Origin: Thalassotalea agarivorans
GTDB lineage: Bacteria; Pseudomonadota; Gammaproteobacteria; Enterobacterales; Alteromonadaceae
Assembly (NCBI RefSeq): GCF_030295955.1
Contig: NZ_AP027363.1
Coordinates: forward strand, 3,139,046-3,203,045
DNA: 64,000 bases
Reading direction: 5' to 3'
Below are positions 56,069 through 64,000 of this stretch, piece after piece. Under the pieces are notes generated by a model. The model saw only the letters and a program-made list of their open reading frames with translations. It made no database searches and was not told the origin of the DNA. How positions within the stretch are numbered: position 1 is the stretch's first letter; each line of letters begins with the position of its first letter. The position numbers were made by a program, and so were the translations under genes.

Positions 56069-56159
56069 GTGCTAAGTGGTAAGTGCTAAGTGCTAAGTGC
56101 TAAGTGCTAAGTGCTAAGTGCTAAGTGCTAAGTGCTAAGTGCTAAGTGCTAAGTGCTAA
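56069..56159. repeat. 7-bp tandem repeat GTGCTAA (13 copies)
   Basis: Thirteen units of GTGCTAA (91 bp) in exact phase, the second with one change (GTGGTAA). It begins the base after the thiDE stop codon. No coding role. A candidate variable-number locus. Confidence 0.92.
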
Positions 56160-56201
56160 CAACGAATTTTCGTCATTCCGTGCTTACCAAGCAACCTCCA
56201 A

Positions 56202-56756
56202 CGTCATTCCGTGCCTGACACGGAATCTCGTTTTGCTTTGATCACAATATATATCACTCCTAAAGGAGTAATAGTCTAGGGGTGTAACGTGACACCCCTA
56301 GGATAGGGACTTAATACCCTTAAAAATCGACTCTGCAGCAACTAATTAAAAAGATAGCAAAGTAGATCCGATGGTCTGTAGCTAGCTACGTCCGAAGATA
56401 TACTGAAGATAGGTTTTATAAGTAGTTGCTGCCCGAAGGGTGCTTGTAAATCCAAACTGCTTTTTGTTGCTCCTCCAAGCATTAGATGACTAAAGCATTG
56501 AACTCCCGCCGCAAGCACTTCGTATTTACAAAGCACAGTGTTAGATTTTTAAGGGTAATAAGTCCCTAACCCCCACGCCCCAACTCGGTTTGACGACCCC
56601 GCTATTGTTTTTTAATGATGTCGACGCACCGTCTCAATAGCACATCCTTGTCCTATTTCACCTTGTTCTTCGTCCATGAAGAACTTATGCGTGATCATCA
56701 AAAAACACTATCGGCAAACCTCAATGGGGAATGGGTTATGTTGCACTGCTCGTTGT
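56202..56756 (-). repeat. Interspersed repeat, right copy (inverted, interrupted)
   Basis: The reverse-strand counterpart of 25648-25987. Hairpins on this copy: 56665-56684 (GTTCTTC / GAAGAAC), 56276-56301 (CTAGGGGTGT / ACACCCCTAG) and 56256-56269 (ACTCCT / AGGAGT). The first has two compensatory base-pair changes relative to the left copy. A 265-bp element (56304-56568) interrupts it. Adjacent CGTCATTCCGTG motifs resemble REP-type repeats. Confidence 0.85.
56304..56568. mobile_element. MITE-like element with 25-bp terminal inverted repeats
   Basis: 265 bp, ends 56304-56328 and 56544-56568 (TAGGGACTTA..., one mismatch over 25 bp). The left repeat copy lacks this segment, showing a filled versus near-empty site. 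TA at both edges is typical of Tc1/mariner (IS630-type) target use. No transposase frame inside, so it is non-autonomous. Confidence 0.8.
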
Positions 56757-56913
56757 ATTAGTTAAATGTTGAGTAGAATTCCATCAGGTGGTTTTGCTTT
56801 GTATTAGTGATTGAATTACTATGCTTTTCACTATAGAAAAGTGCACTCGTTGAAGGCATAAACACCCTTGCAGGGTCGCATTAATAAGCTGTTAGGCGTA
56901 AACGGAAGTAGAG

Positions 56914-57288
56914 ATGAAATTTCTAACATTTTTAATACTAGTATCATCCTCATTTAGCTCCATCGCTAAACAATGTTCTGGCATGGTAATTTTTTATTTG
57001 TCTAAAACAGAAATTGAAGCTGAATCTGATTTTAAATATTTCTATAACTCTATTTACCCTGCTCTCAATGATATAAATATCGAGACTCTATATGTTGAAA
57101 AGTTACCATCAAAACTTGATACATGTTTTGGCGTAAAGGTGGAGGTTAAGCCTTCAAATTTCGAATTTGAACTGGGTTACTTATTAATAAACTCAAAGGC
57201 TCAAACTAAATATATTTCAGGCGTTATTACAGACATAGATTTATTAGAAGAAACCAAAGCGTTTTTTAATAGTGCTCACAAGAAGTAA
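56914..57288 (+). CDS. Hypothetical secreted protein
   Basis: 124 residues. Signal peptide (FLTFLILVSSSFSSIA) followed by a small domain with two cysteines (KQCSGMVIF and DTCFGVKV), which may form a disulfide. A lysine-rich, low-GC composition differs from the thi genes. I do not recognise the family. It stands alone between the inverted repeat region and the letB operon. Confidence 0.65.
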   Translation: MKFLTFLILVSSSFSSIAKQCSGMVIFYLSKTEIEAESDFKYFYNSIYPALNDINIETLYVEKLPSKLDTCFGVKVEVKPSNFEFELGYLLINSKAQTKYISGVITDIDLLEETKAFFNSAHKK

Positions 57289-57325
57289 CTAGAGCGGTAC
57301 AAGTCACTAATCGCAATTAGCTATG

Positions 57326-60325
57326 CTACTCTAAATTAATTTCTGCTTGCCATGATTGCCAGCTTTCATCTGCCTGCGGATACAATTCAAATTCGTGGCC
57401 TTGGGTGACTTGTTCGGCAACACTAGGTGTTGAAAAGGCAATACCACCGGATAACAGCGTTTCAACTGATTCTGAATCTATCTTCACACCTGAAAATAAA
57501 CCGGCATCAATCTTAACGCCACTAGTATTCCAAAACTTACTTTCAGCGGTAACCAACGGACTGTATTTTTGATAGATATTAACGTAAATATCAACAGTTG
57601 CAGCATCATTTGATAGGTCAACGCCTATTACTTCTCCGACTTTAATTTGGCGATACAAAATTGGATTACCTGGCCTGATAGAGCCGAGTTTTGGCGAAGA
57701 TAACTTAACGTTTAATCCATACGGTAATTCGGTAGTAACTGGGGCTAAAGGTTCGGCGACAAATTCAGTTTTTGATTCGCCCTCGCCCGGCAAAATCGCA
57801 ACGAAGCCACCAGAGACGATTGCTTCTAAGTTTTTATTACCAACCAATCCAAATTCAGGCTGTGCAAACCAAAAGCGGCTTCCTTCAACCGCAAAATTGC
57901 GGCCAGCATCGTTCAAGTAAATGATGGCATGCGCCCCAAAATGGCTTTCATCAAACACAAGTTTCGATACAACACCCACTTTTTGGTCGTTGTATTTTAC
58001 GTTCATGTTTTCTCGTAGCGATGATACGTCTTGAAAGTAAACAGTCACAGTTTGGCCAGCTAGTTCAGCGTGCGCCGAGCTGCTAAACAGTCGAAACTTT
58101 TCTCCCTCTTCTACTAAATTAGCGTTAGGAATATTGTCTGGATTATAAAAACTGATACCGCCGGTTAAAATGGCGTCTGCTGATTCTGTTTTAACCGTGA
58201 AATTGGTGAGCCCACCAGATACGGTGACGCCACTTGCGTTATAAAAGCGGGTAAAACTCGTTATTAAATGACGATACAATTCATCAACCGTAACGTGAAT
58301 GACAACGCCCTCTGCTTCATCATCTAACTGAATGCTATCTACCTGACCTACTTTAATGCCGTGATAACTGACTGGGCTGCCAATATTTACCACGTTACCT
58401 GATTTCGCTTGCAACTTAAGTTGCAAACCTTCTGAGTAGGTTGGCTTTTCTGGCGCTTGCATGGTAATAATGAATTTGTTGCTCGGCTCGCCCTCACCAA
58501 TATGGGCATTAATGTAACTGCCGCCAAAAAGTGCTTCGGTGTCGGTTAACCCAGCTAATGACACTTGCGGTTTTACTAGCCAAAATAAACTATCTTCACG
58601 CAATACAGGTTTAAACTCTGGATAAAGCCCTGCAATTACTGTTTCGAGCCCCTTTTGGCGCTGAATTTCATGAACTGAGCCAATTTTTTCACCGCGATAC
58701 ATAATACGTGTTCCAACGGCTATATCTTTGGCGGTAGCAATTTGAAACTCCACATACTCACGCTGTTTCGCGGTATCTTCACTGTTAAACAATTGATAAA
58801 CCGTGCCATTTGAAATCTCTGTTGATGTTTCTGTTAATCCATCATCAAAGGCTACACCACCCTTTAAAATCGATTGAATGGCATCTGCTTGCACTTCAAA
58901 GTTTTGCAGCCCGCCGGTAATACGAAATCCGGTAACATCCCAAAAGCGAGAATCAGCTTTTACGAAATCTTGAAACTGCGGCTTAATAAAGATATGCACC
59001 ATAGATTTTTTAGGGTTCAGAAACTCAACCGCTTGGATACTGCCCACTTGTTGCTGATGATAAAATACGCCTGCACCCGGTTTTAATTTAGTCGATACGT
59101 GCGATTCCAAGATCAGATGCAAACCTGGTTCTGTATAAGGGTAAGGTGGTTTGTGGTTATATACTAAAAAGCGATCTTTTGATTCACCCAAGGGGCTTAA
59201 TCTGACGCTAATATGGCTACCTGTTAGCAGCGAATGTAGGTTTGTAACGCCACCTAAATCAAGCTCAGGCGATACTACAAAAAATTCCGTGTTGTCGGTT
59301 AAATAAGGAATTGTGCGCGGATTCATTTTGACTTTCGCCACTATCTTGCGCTTTTCTGCATCGATACGAGAAAATTCTTGAATACGACCAATAGTTAGGC
59401 CCTGATACATAATCGGTGCGTGTTTATCGACGCCTGAATTCCATTCCAGCTCGAGCACAATAGTGTGCCCCATTTCGGCAGATTGAAAATCTGGGTGTAG
59501 CTCAAAGGTAAAGCCATTTTGGGCAGGATCTAACTGCGCTTCATACTCCGAATTGTCAAAAGCGATACCGCCAGCAATGATGGTGGCTAGTGAATCAGTT
59601 TTAACATTAATACCACCATTTAAACTGGCTTCTACTTCAATGCCACTGGCATTCCAAAAACGTGAACTTTCTTTAACTAAATTGGCATATTCAGGATTGA
59701 TAAAGACATTTACGTCAATAATGTCGTTATCTTGATTGTAGCTATAACCTTCAACGCGCCCCACAGGAATTTGTTTAAAGGTTACAGGCGAGCCTTTACC
59801 CAACGAGCCTAAGGTATTTGTTTGCAACACAATATGAAGCCCTGGTGTGGTGGAGTCCATATCGGGCCTGTCATCTAACGCAATAAAGCTGCGCTCGGAA
59901 TCGGCGTCTTCATCTATGCCTGGCTGAATATTAATGTAACTACCAGATAACAGCGTATCTAAGCCTTTAACGCCCTCAAAAGAGATATCGGCGGTAACAT
60001 ACCAAAACAAAGTGTCTTCATTTAGCATGTTTGACGAACTTGGGATCATCTCAACCGTTGCGATAACATGCTGCAAATCATCAGTTACCTCAACATCTTT
60101 AACCGTACCAACTTTCAAGCCCTTATAACGTACTTGGGTTTTATCAACGGCAATACCACTGGCAGAATTAAACTGAATTGTAATGAAAATACCTTGGCTT
60201 TTTATCGCCTTAAACAGCATCCAGCCACCAAACACTAAGGCAATAACAGGTACTAGCCAAACTGCTGATATAGCTGGCTTTTTCAAGACTTTAACATTAT
60301 TTGTGCCGTTATCCTGCTCGGTCAT
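57326..60325 (-). CDS. letB: LetB/PqiB-type MCE protein with eight MCE domains
   Basis: About 999 residues from the ATG at 60325. An N-terminal inner-membrane helix (AVWLVPVIALVFGGWMLF) anchors a periplasmic chain of MCE (MlaD-like) domains. I count eight, each starting with a pattern such as VRYKGLKVGTV, VTFKQIPVGRV, IMYQGLTIGRI, VFYHQQQVGSI, IMYRGEKIGSV, VSYHGIKVGQV, VKYNDQKVGVV and ILYRQIKVGEV. E. coli LetB has seven, so this is one longer. Stacked MCE rings form a tunnel for lipids between the membranes. Its start overlaps the end of the LetA C-terminal gene, so the operon is coupled. No separate lipoprotein partner (PqiC) is visible. Confidence 0.93.
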   Translation of the reverse strand: MTEQDNGTNNVKVLKKPAISAVWLVPVIALVFGGWMLFKAIKSQGIFITIQFNSASGIAVDKTQVRYKGLKVGTVKDVEVTDDLQHVIATVEMIPSSSNMLNEDTLFWYVTADISFEGVKGLDTLLSGSYINIQPGIDEDADSERSFIALDDRPDMDSTTPGLHIVLQTNTLGSLGKGSPVTFKQIPVGRVEGYSYNQDNDIIDVNVFINPEYANLVKESSRFWNASGIEVEASLNGGINVKTDSLATIIAGGIAFDNSEYEAQLDPAQNGFTFELHPDFQSAEMGHTIVLELEWNSGVDKHAPIMYQGLTIGRIQEFSRIDAEKRKIVAKVKMNPRTIPYLTDNTEFFVVSPELDLGGVTNLHSLLTGSHISVRLSPLGESKDRFLVYNHKPPYPYTEPGLHLILESHVSTKLKPGAGVFYHQQQVGSIQAVEFLNPKKSMVHIFIKPQFQDFVKADSRFWDVTGFRITGGLQNFEVQADAIQSILKGGVAFDDGLTETSTEISNGTVYQLFNSEDTAKQREYVEFQIATAKDIAVGTRIMYRGEKIGSVHEIQRQKGLETVIAGLYPEFKPVLREDSLFWLVKPQVSLAGLTDTEALFGGSYINAHIGEGEPSNKFIITMQAPEKPTYSEGLQLKLQAKSGNVVNIGSPVSYHGIKVGQVDSIQLDDEAEGVVIHVTVDELYRHLITSFTRFYNASGVTVSGGLTNFTVKTESADAILTGGISFYNPDNIPNANLVEEGEKFRLFSSSAHAELAGQTVTVYFQDVSSLRENMNVKYNDQKVGVVSKLVFDESHFGAHAIIYLNDAGRNFAVEGSRFWFAQPEFGLVGNKNLEAIVSGGFVAILPGEGESKTEFVAEPLAPVTTELPYGLNVKLSSPKLGSIRPGNPILYRQIKVGEVIGVDLSNDAATVDIYVNIYQKYSPLVTAESKFWNTSGVKIDAGLFSGVKIDSESVETLLSGGIAFSTPSVAEQVTQGHEFELYPQADESWQSWQAEINLE

Positions 60326-60938
60326 ACTCTTCTTCATCCCAAATTGAGCGAGGTTCAAAGCTTTGTGATGCAAACATGGTAAATATTACGGCGAGTGTAA
60401 AATAAGTACTGCCTGCCCCTGCTTCTATAGAGGTGACAAAACCTAAATTAACCACAGCTACCATCAGTGCAACTACAAATACATCTAACATCGACCATGG
60501 ACCCAAAAATTCAACGATTTCATATATTTTGGCCCGCGTTTTTGGTTGTACCTTAGTCTTATACTTAGCAGTAAAAACCAAAATTAACAAACCTGTTATC
60601 TTTGCAATAGGTACGACAAAACTGGCAATAAAGACCACGATCGCAATCGGTAACATCCCCATTTCTACCAATTTTATGATACCACCCATAATATTAGACG
60701 GGTCACCACTACCTACTTTGTTAAACACCATCATGGGTAATAAGTTAGCGGGAAAGAGTGTCACTATAGCCGCTATCGTCCATGCCAAGGTGTACTGCAT
60801 CGCTTTGGGCTTACGAATATAAAAGTACGCACCACAACGCGTGCACTTTTGTTTTGCCCCCATCATACGATTGAGCTTCAAACATTTTGGACAATTGCCC
60901 AAGCCATGTTGTTTAGCGGTTCGTACGTGCGAGCTCAT
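60309..60938 (-). CDS. letA: LetA/PqiA C-terminal half (separate gene)
   Basis: 209 residues. A zinc-ribbon-like start (CPKCLKLNRMMGAKQKCTRCGAYF) is followed by four helices, corresponding to one of the two PqiA/LetA modules. E. coli LetA carries both in one chain of about 427 residues; here the module is a separate gene. Conserved stretches: MQYTLAWTIAAIVTLFPANLLPMM and LGPWSMLDVFVVALMVAVVNLG. LetA is the inner-membrane partner of LetB. It overlaps the N-terminal-type gene by 26 bp and letB by 17 bp. Confidence 0.9.
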   Translation of the reverse strand: MSSHVRTAKQHGLGNCPKCLKLNRMMGAKQKCTRCGAYFYIRKPKAMQYTLAWTIAAIVTLFPANLLPMMVFNKVGSGDPSNIMGGIIKLVEMGMLPIAIVVFIASFVVPIAKITGLLILVFTAKYKTKVQPKTRAKIYEIVEFLGPWSMLDVFVVALMVAVVNLGFVTSIEAGAGSTYFTLAVIFTMFASQSFEPRSIWDEEEYDRAG

Positions 60939-61551
60939 ATTCTAGTTTGTCCCAAACATAATGCGGATCAAAGGTAACGGAAATAAAGGTTGAGCAAATT
61001 AAATAGCCGGTAAAGGCTAAAAGCCCGAGCCCCACGGATAGCTCAGCTAAATCGGTAATCTTGTACATGGATATGATCACGCCAAGCAAAAACACATTGA
61101 GCATCACCCACTTGTCTAATGTGTGATAAGAGCGGAAAAATTGCAGTAAGCCAGGCGTATACATGCCAAGTTTGATAGACACTGTTACTACAAATGCAGT
61201 GAACAAGCGTACAAAGGGAATTGCGATGGTGAATAAAAAGGTACAAAGTGCCATCACGGGGAAATCGTTGGCAACGAGATCTTGAATACACTCTACCAAT
61301 GACGCTTCGTTATACAAGCCAACTAAGCCAACACCGATAATAGGTAAGGTCATGGCAGGTACGAAAAACACCAGCCCTGCGGTGGCAATAGCAAGGGTGC
61401 GGTTTATTGAATCCTTTTTGTACACCAATAGAACGTTGTCACAGCGACTGCAAATAGCCTTGTGTCCGGGCGCAAGTTTAGGTTTTGGCGACAGTGCATC
61501 ACAATGAGTGCATGCAACTAAGTCTTGATGAGCATCCTTTAATTCTGCCAT
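60913..61551 (-). CDS. letA: LetA/PqiA N-terminal half (separate gene)
   Basis: About 212 residues from the ATG at 61551. Zinc-ribbon pattern CTHCDALSPKPKLAPGHKAI plus CSRC, then four helices with FVPAMTLPIIGVGLVGLYNEA and YHTLDKWVMLNVFLLGVIIS. Together with the following gene it equals a full LetA. The 26-bp overlap with the next gene, plus the letB overlap, shows a single coupled operon. The Let system is proposed to move lipids between membranes and support the outer-membrane barrier. Confidence 0.9.
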   Translation of the reverse strand: MAELKDAHQDLVACTHCDALSPKPKLAPGHKAICSRCDNVLLVYKKDSINRTLAIATAGLVFFVPAMTLPIIGVGLVGLYNEASLVECIQDLVANDFPVMALCTFLFTIAIPFVRLFTAFVVTVSIKLGMYTPGLLQFFRSYHTLDKWVMLNVFLLGVIISMYKITDLAELSVGLGLLAFTGYLICSTFISVTFDPHYVWDKLEYELARTNR

Positions 61552-61666
61552 AGCGCTAATGTTTTGACGGTTAAACAACCATTAAAACTGAGTGTAAGGG
61601 AAAAAGTCACCAAATACCAATACCCTACTTACTTATTACCAAGGTAAGTACCAAGTTTTGAACATA

Positions 61667-61692
61667 AAAAAGCAGCCTATTGGCTGCTTTTA
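61667..61692 (-). terminator. Intrinsic terminator after the c4-type cytochrome gene
   Basis: Minus strand: AAAAGCAGCC-AATA-GGCTGCTTTTTT. It lies 19 bp after the cytochrome stop and before the letA promoter region. Confidence 0.9.
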
Positions 61693-61710
61693 AAATGTTA
61701 TTAATCTAGC

Positions 61711-62934
61711 TTATAAACCCGACGCAAACTCTGCTAATGCAGCCATTTCTTCGTCAGACAGTTTAATCGCGATATTTCTCATCATACCGTTTAGGTCGTT
61801 AGCACGGCCGCCAGTTTTAAATAATGCTAGCTGCGCTTTAATGTATTCGCTGCTTTGTCCTTTAAGCGACGGGAACTTAGCTAAGTCCATACCTAAACCG
61901 CTTGGGCTATGACAACCAGCACATGCGGTAATGCCACGCTCTTCGTCACCACCGAACCAAAGTTTTTGGCCCAATGCGTTTGTTGCACCTGTTTTAGCGC
62001 GAGTGTTTTGTTGTGCTGAGAAGTACGCTGCTAAGTTTTTCATGTCTTCTTCAGAAAGGTTAGCTACTTGACCCGCCATTATAGCGTTGTCACGACCTTC
62101 AGGACCTTTTTTGAAGTCCATTAATTGTTTGAATAAGTAACCTTCGTGCTGTGCTGCTAAGCTTGGGTACATGGCAACTTGTGCATTACCTTTATCGCCA
62201 TGACACGCTGCACATACCGCTGCTTTCGCTTCGCCTGCTTGTACATCGCCTACGAATACTGTTTTTTCAGCTGCTACAACTGCTTTGCTCATTGCAGGTT
62301 CTACCGTTGGGTCAGCAAAGTATGCACCGATATCAGCAATGTCTTCATTCGTTAATAATGAAGCATAAGTGTTCATTGCTGCATCTTGACGCTCACCCTT
62401 TTGGAAATGCGTTAATTGCTTAACAATGTACTCAGGATGTTGGTTTGAAAGGTTAGGGTAGATCAATACTTTGCTGTCGCCGTTGTCACCATGACAACCT
62501 GTACATGCTGGAATATTACGCGCTGCGTCACCGTTTTCGTATAGTGCACGGCCAGCTGCTGCATTGGCAATGTACTCAACTTTAGCAGGAGCCGCGTCTG
62601 CTGTGTCGCCACCGGCTGCTGCGCCGCTCATATCTAAACTTGCAAAATACGCACCTAAATCAGCCATATCTTGATCTGAAAGTGGCATCGCCATTGGCGC
62701 CATTACCGCGTCGCCACGGGAGCCATCTTTAAACGCTTTTAATTGTTTAACAATGTATTCTGCATGCTGACCCGCAAGGTTCGGATAGTTGTCGGCAATA
62801 CCAATACCATTTTGACCATGACATGCTGCACATGTAGCCGCTTTTGTTTTACCTGCGTCTACGTTACCTTCTGCAGCATTAGCGCTAGCGATTGCGCCTA
62901 ATCCTAACAATAACGAAAAGATGACTGTTTTCAT
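61711..62934 (-). CDS. Tetraheme c4-type cytochrome c
   Basis: 407 residues, roughly twice the usual diheme cytochrome c4 (about 190-210). A signal peptide (FSLLLGLGAIASANA) sends it to the periplasm. Four CxxCH heme sites: CAACH at residue 35, CTGCH at 144, CAACH at 241 and CAGCH at 338. Each domain repeats the c4 pattern YPNLAGQHAEYIVKQLKAF, YPNLSNQHPEYIVKQLTHF, YPSLAAQHEGYLFKQLMDF and FPSLKGQSSEYIKAQLALF. It looks like a tandem duplication of a diheme c4. It is divergent from engB, the place where a c4 gene is usually found. It probably passes electrons to terminal oxidases. Confidence 0.92.
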   Translation of the reverse strand: MKTVIFSLLLGLGAIASANAAEGNVDAGKTKAATCAACHGQNGIGIADNYPNLAGQHAEYIVKQLKAFKDGSRGDAVMAPMAMPLSDQDMADLGAYFASLDMSGAAAGGDTADAAPAKVEYIANAAAGRALYENGDAARNIPACTGCHGDNGDSKVLIYPNLSNQHPEYIVKQLTHFQKGERQDAAMNTYASLLTNEDIADIGAYFADPTVEPAMSKAVVAAEKTVFVGDVQAGEAKAAVCAACHGDKGNAQVAMYPSLAAQHEGYLFKQLMDFKKGPEGRDNAIMAGQVANLSEEDMKNLAAYFSAQQNTRAKTGATNALGQKLWFGGDEERGITACAGCHSPSGLGMDLAKFPSLKGQSSEYIKAQLALFKTGGRANDLNGMMRNIAIKLSDEEMAALAEFASGL

Positions 62935-63160
62935 TGATTTACTCTCTATTATGCTTTTGCTCTAGACAACCGTTTGAGGCTATTTAGAAAGCTAAGATAT
63001 TCGTACGTATAGTTTTAAAATTCCTCGCATTTTACACCATATATTCTGCGGTGTAACTTCCATAAACAAAAAAAACCTATAAAAAGTGTGATTATTTCGT
63101 TTTTCTCGTCGCATACGATTATAATAGCCGCTGATCTATGGTTAAGGAGTTCTTATAAGC

Positions 63161-63787
63161 GTGTCAGCCATCAAACTATCAAAAGCAAAGTTTACAATCA
63201 GTGCCCCAGATATTCGAAAATTACCTATCGATGCTGGCATTGAAGTCGCGTTTGCTGGTCGTTCAAATGCGGGCAAATCAAGCGCCTTGAATACACTAAC
63301 CAACCAAAAAAGTTTAGCACGTACCAGTAAAACACCTGGGCGCACCCAATTGATCAATGTTTTTGAGGTTGAGCCTGAAAAACGTTTAATCGATTTACCC
63401 GGCTATGGCTTTGCCAAAGTACCGCTAGAAATGAAAAAGAAATGGCAAAAAGCCCTTGGCGAGTACTTGCAAATGCGAGACAGCTTAAAAGGCTTAGTAG
63501 TACTTATGGACATACGCCATCCTTTAAAAGATTTAGACATGGATCTTATCCACTGGGCAGTTGATAGCGGTTTACCGGTACTTGCACTACTAACCAAGTG
63601 CGACAAACTCAAAAAAGGGCAACAAGCCTCACAAGTGTTGTCGGTGAAAAAAGCCTTAAAAGAACTTGGTGGTGATATAAAAGTGCAGGCATTCTCGTCA
63701 TTGAAAAAAACGGGATTAGAGTCTGCAAACCAAGTCATTTGCCAATGGTTTGATCAAGAAGTGAATGAAGCAGAGGGCGAAGTTTAA
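63161..63787 (+). CDS. engB: Ribosome biogenesis GTPase EngB (YihA/YsxC)
   Basis: 208 residues. Small GTPase needed for 50S ribosomal subunit assembly. G1 [16 protein letters not shown] near residue 29, the conserved [16 protein letters not shown] switch I region, G3 [12 protein letters not shown]4 LLTKCDKL and G5 FSSLKKTG. The start is GTG at 63161, with AAGGAG 11 nt upstream (slightly long spacing). It is divergent from the c4-type cytochrome gene. A terminator follows 25 bp downstream. Its usual gammaproteobacterial neighbour csrC is elsewhere in this window. Confidence 0.95.
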   Translation: MSAIKLSKAKFTISAPDIRKLPIDAGIEVAFAGRSNAGKSSALNTLTNQKSLARTSKTPGRTQLINVFEVEPEKRLIDLPGYGFAKVPLEMKKKWQKALGEYLQMRDSLKGLVVLMDIRHPLKDLDMDLIHWAVDSGLPVLALLTKCDKLKKGQQASQVLSVKKALKELGGDIKVQAFSSLKKTGLESANQVICQWFDQEVNEAEGEV

Positions 63788-63811
63788 TCGCACCTGAAAC
63801 AACACGGTTAT

Positions 63812-63839
63812 AAAAAAGGCGACTCAATGTCGCCTTTTT
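63812..63839. terminator. Intrinsic terminator after engB
   Basis: AAAAAAGGCGAC / GTCGCCTTTTTC stem with a short loop. It has A- and T-runs on both sides and so serves the converging gene as well. Confidence 0.9.
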
Positions 63840-63845
63840 CTTTGC

Positions 63846-64000
63846 TTATTTTTGCGTAATCTTAACTGTTGCTAACTGATGTTGCCATGCAAATGTAACC
63901 GTCAGCTTTTGCGTTGTTTCGTCATATTCAAAAGCATGGGGTTCACCGGCAAGTTCGACACCTGCTACTGCTGAAATATTATGGACCACTAACGTAATCG
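63846..64000 (-). CDS. C-terminal end of an unidentified protein (possibly GH31-like)
   Basis: About 51 residues of a minus-strand gene, ending in VKITQK, with the start beyond the right edge. The beta-strand pattern ITLVVHNISAVAGVELAG, FEYDETTQKLTVTFAWQ recalls the C-terminal domain of GH31 alpha-glucosidases (DUF5110-like), but too little is visible. Only the existence of the coding end is well supported. Confidence 0.5.
   Translation of the reverse strand, partial: ITLVVHNISAVAGVELAGEPHAFEYDETTQKLTVTFAWQHQLATVKITQK

Noticed and set aside
56342-56536. 64-codon minus-strand frame inside the MITE
   Set aside because: No ribosome site or domain, and far too short for a transposase.
56880-56914. 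Integron attC site (GTTAGGC before the gene at 56914)
   Set aside because: Only one core-like motif is present. No matching RYYYAAC partner with an intervening palindrome is visible, and there is no integrase.
62935-63160. Spot 42 RNA next to engB
   Set aside because: No match to the conserved Spot 42 core or terminator could be seen in this gap.

Overview
The window looks like a chromosomal segment of a marine gammaproteobacterium of the order Alteromonadales. Colwelliaceae (Colwellia/Thalassotalea-like) is my best guess. The reasons are moderate-to-low GC content by eye, gammaproteobacterial housekeeping genes (srkA, yihI, hemN, yrfG, nudE, cysQ, yheU/yheT, engB next to a c4 cytochrome), and many small lipoproteins and secreted peptidases. 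There is no plasmid, prophage or CRISPR signature. The placement is inferred from gene content only.

Layout. 1-11.9 kb: 3' part of srkA, ccoG, a histidine-degradation pair (hutG-hutF), purU, a VOC protein, then a CsrB/CsrC-type regulatory RNA just upstream of yihI-DUF2489-DksA-like, and hemN behind a textbook FNR promoter. 12-12.4 kb: tRNA-His followed by a 118-bp tandem repeat carrying decayed copies of the tRNA 3' end. 12.4-26.9 kb: an accessory stretch with an esterase, an S9 peptidase fused to Sel1 repeats, a YtcJ-type amidohydrolase, several lipoproteins, MAPEG, VOC and SMR proteins, a sulfotransferase and a DUF4329 protein. 26.9-40.2 kb: chrA, then a complete nitrate assimilation block read on the minus strand: nasT-nasS, nrtA-nrtB-nrtD, an outer-membrane porin, nirB-nirD and nasA. 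40.7-50.1 kb: S10 and M1 peptidases, a beta-propeller protein, yrfG, nudE-cysQ-YceI and yheT-yheU. 50.4-56.1 kb: a TPP riboswitch driving thiC-thiO-thiS-thiG-thiDE. 57.3-61.6 kb: a Let/Pqi-type lipid transport operon with an eight-MCE-domain protein and LetA split into two genes. 61.7-64 kb: a tetraheme c4-type cytochrome, engB, and the 3' end of a further gene.

How parts work together. In the nitrate block, NasS/NasT should sense nitrate and control readthrough of a terminator that I can see in the nrtA leader. Two sigma-54-like promoters with NtrC-like sites upstream suggest nitrogen control. The transporter, porin and two reductases then take nitrate to ammonium. The thiamine block makes the pyrimidine and thiazole halves and joins them, with feedback from TPP.

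The most unusual non-coding material is an inverted pair of interspersed repeats (25.65-25.99 kb and 56.20-56.76 kb). They share three hairpins, one with compensatory base changes, and the right-hand copy is interrupted by a 265-bp MITE-like element with TA-type ends. All function statements come from reading the sequence and family knowledge. No searches were run.
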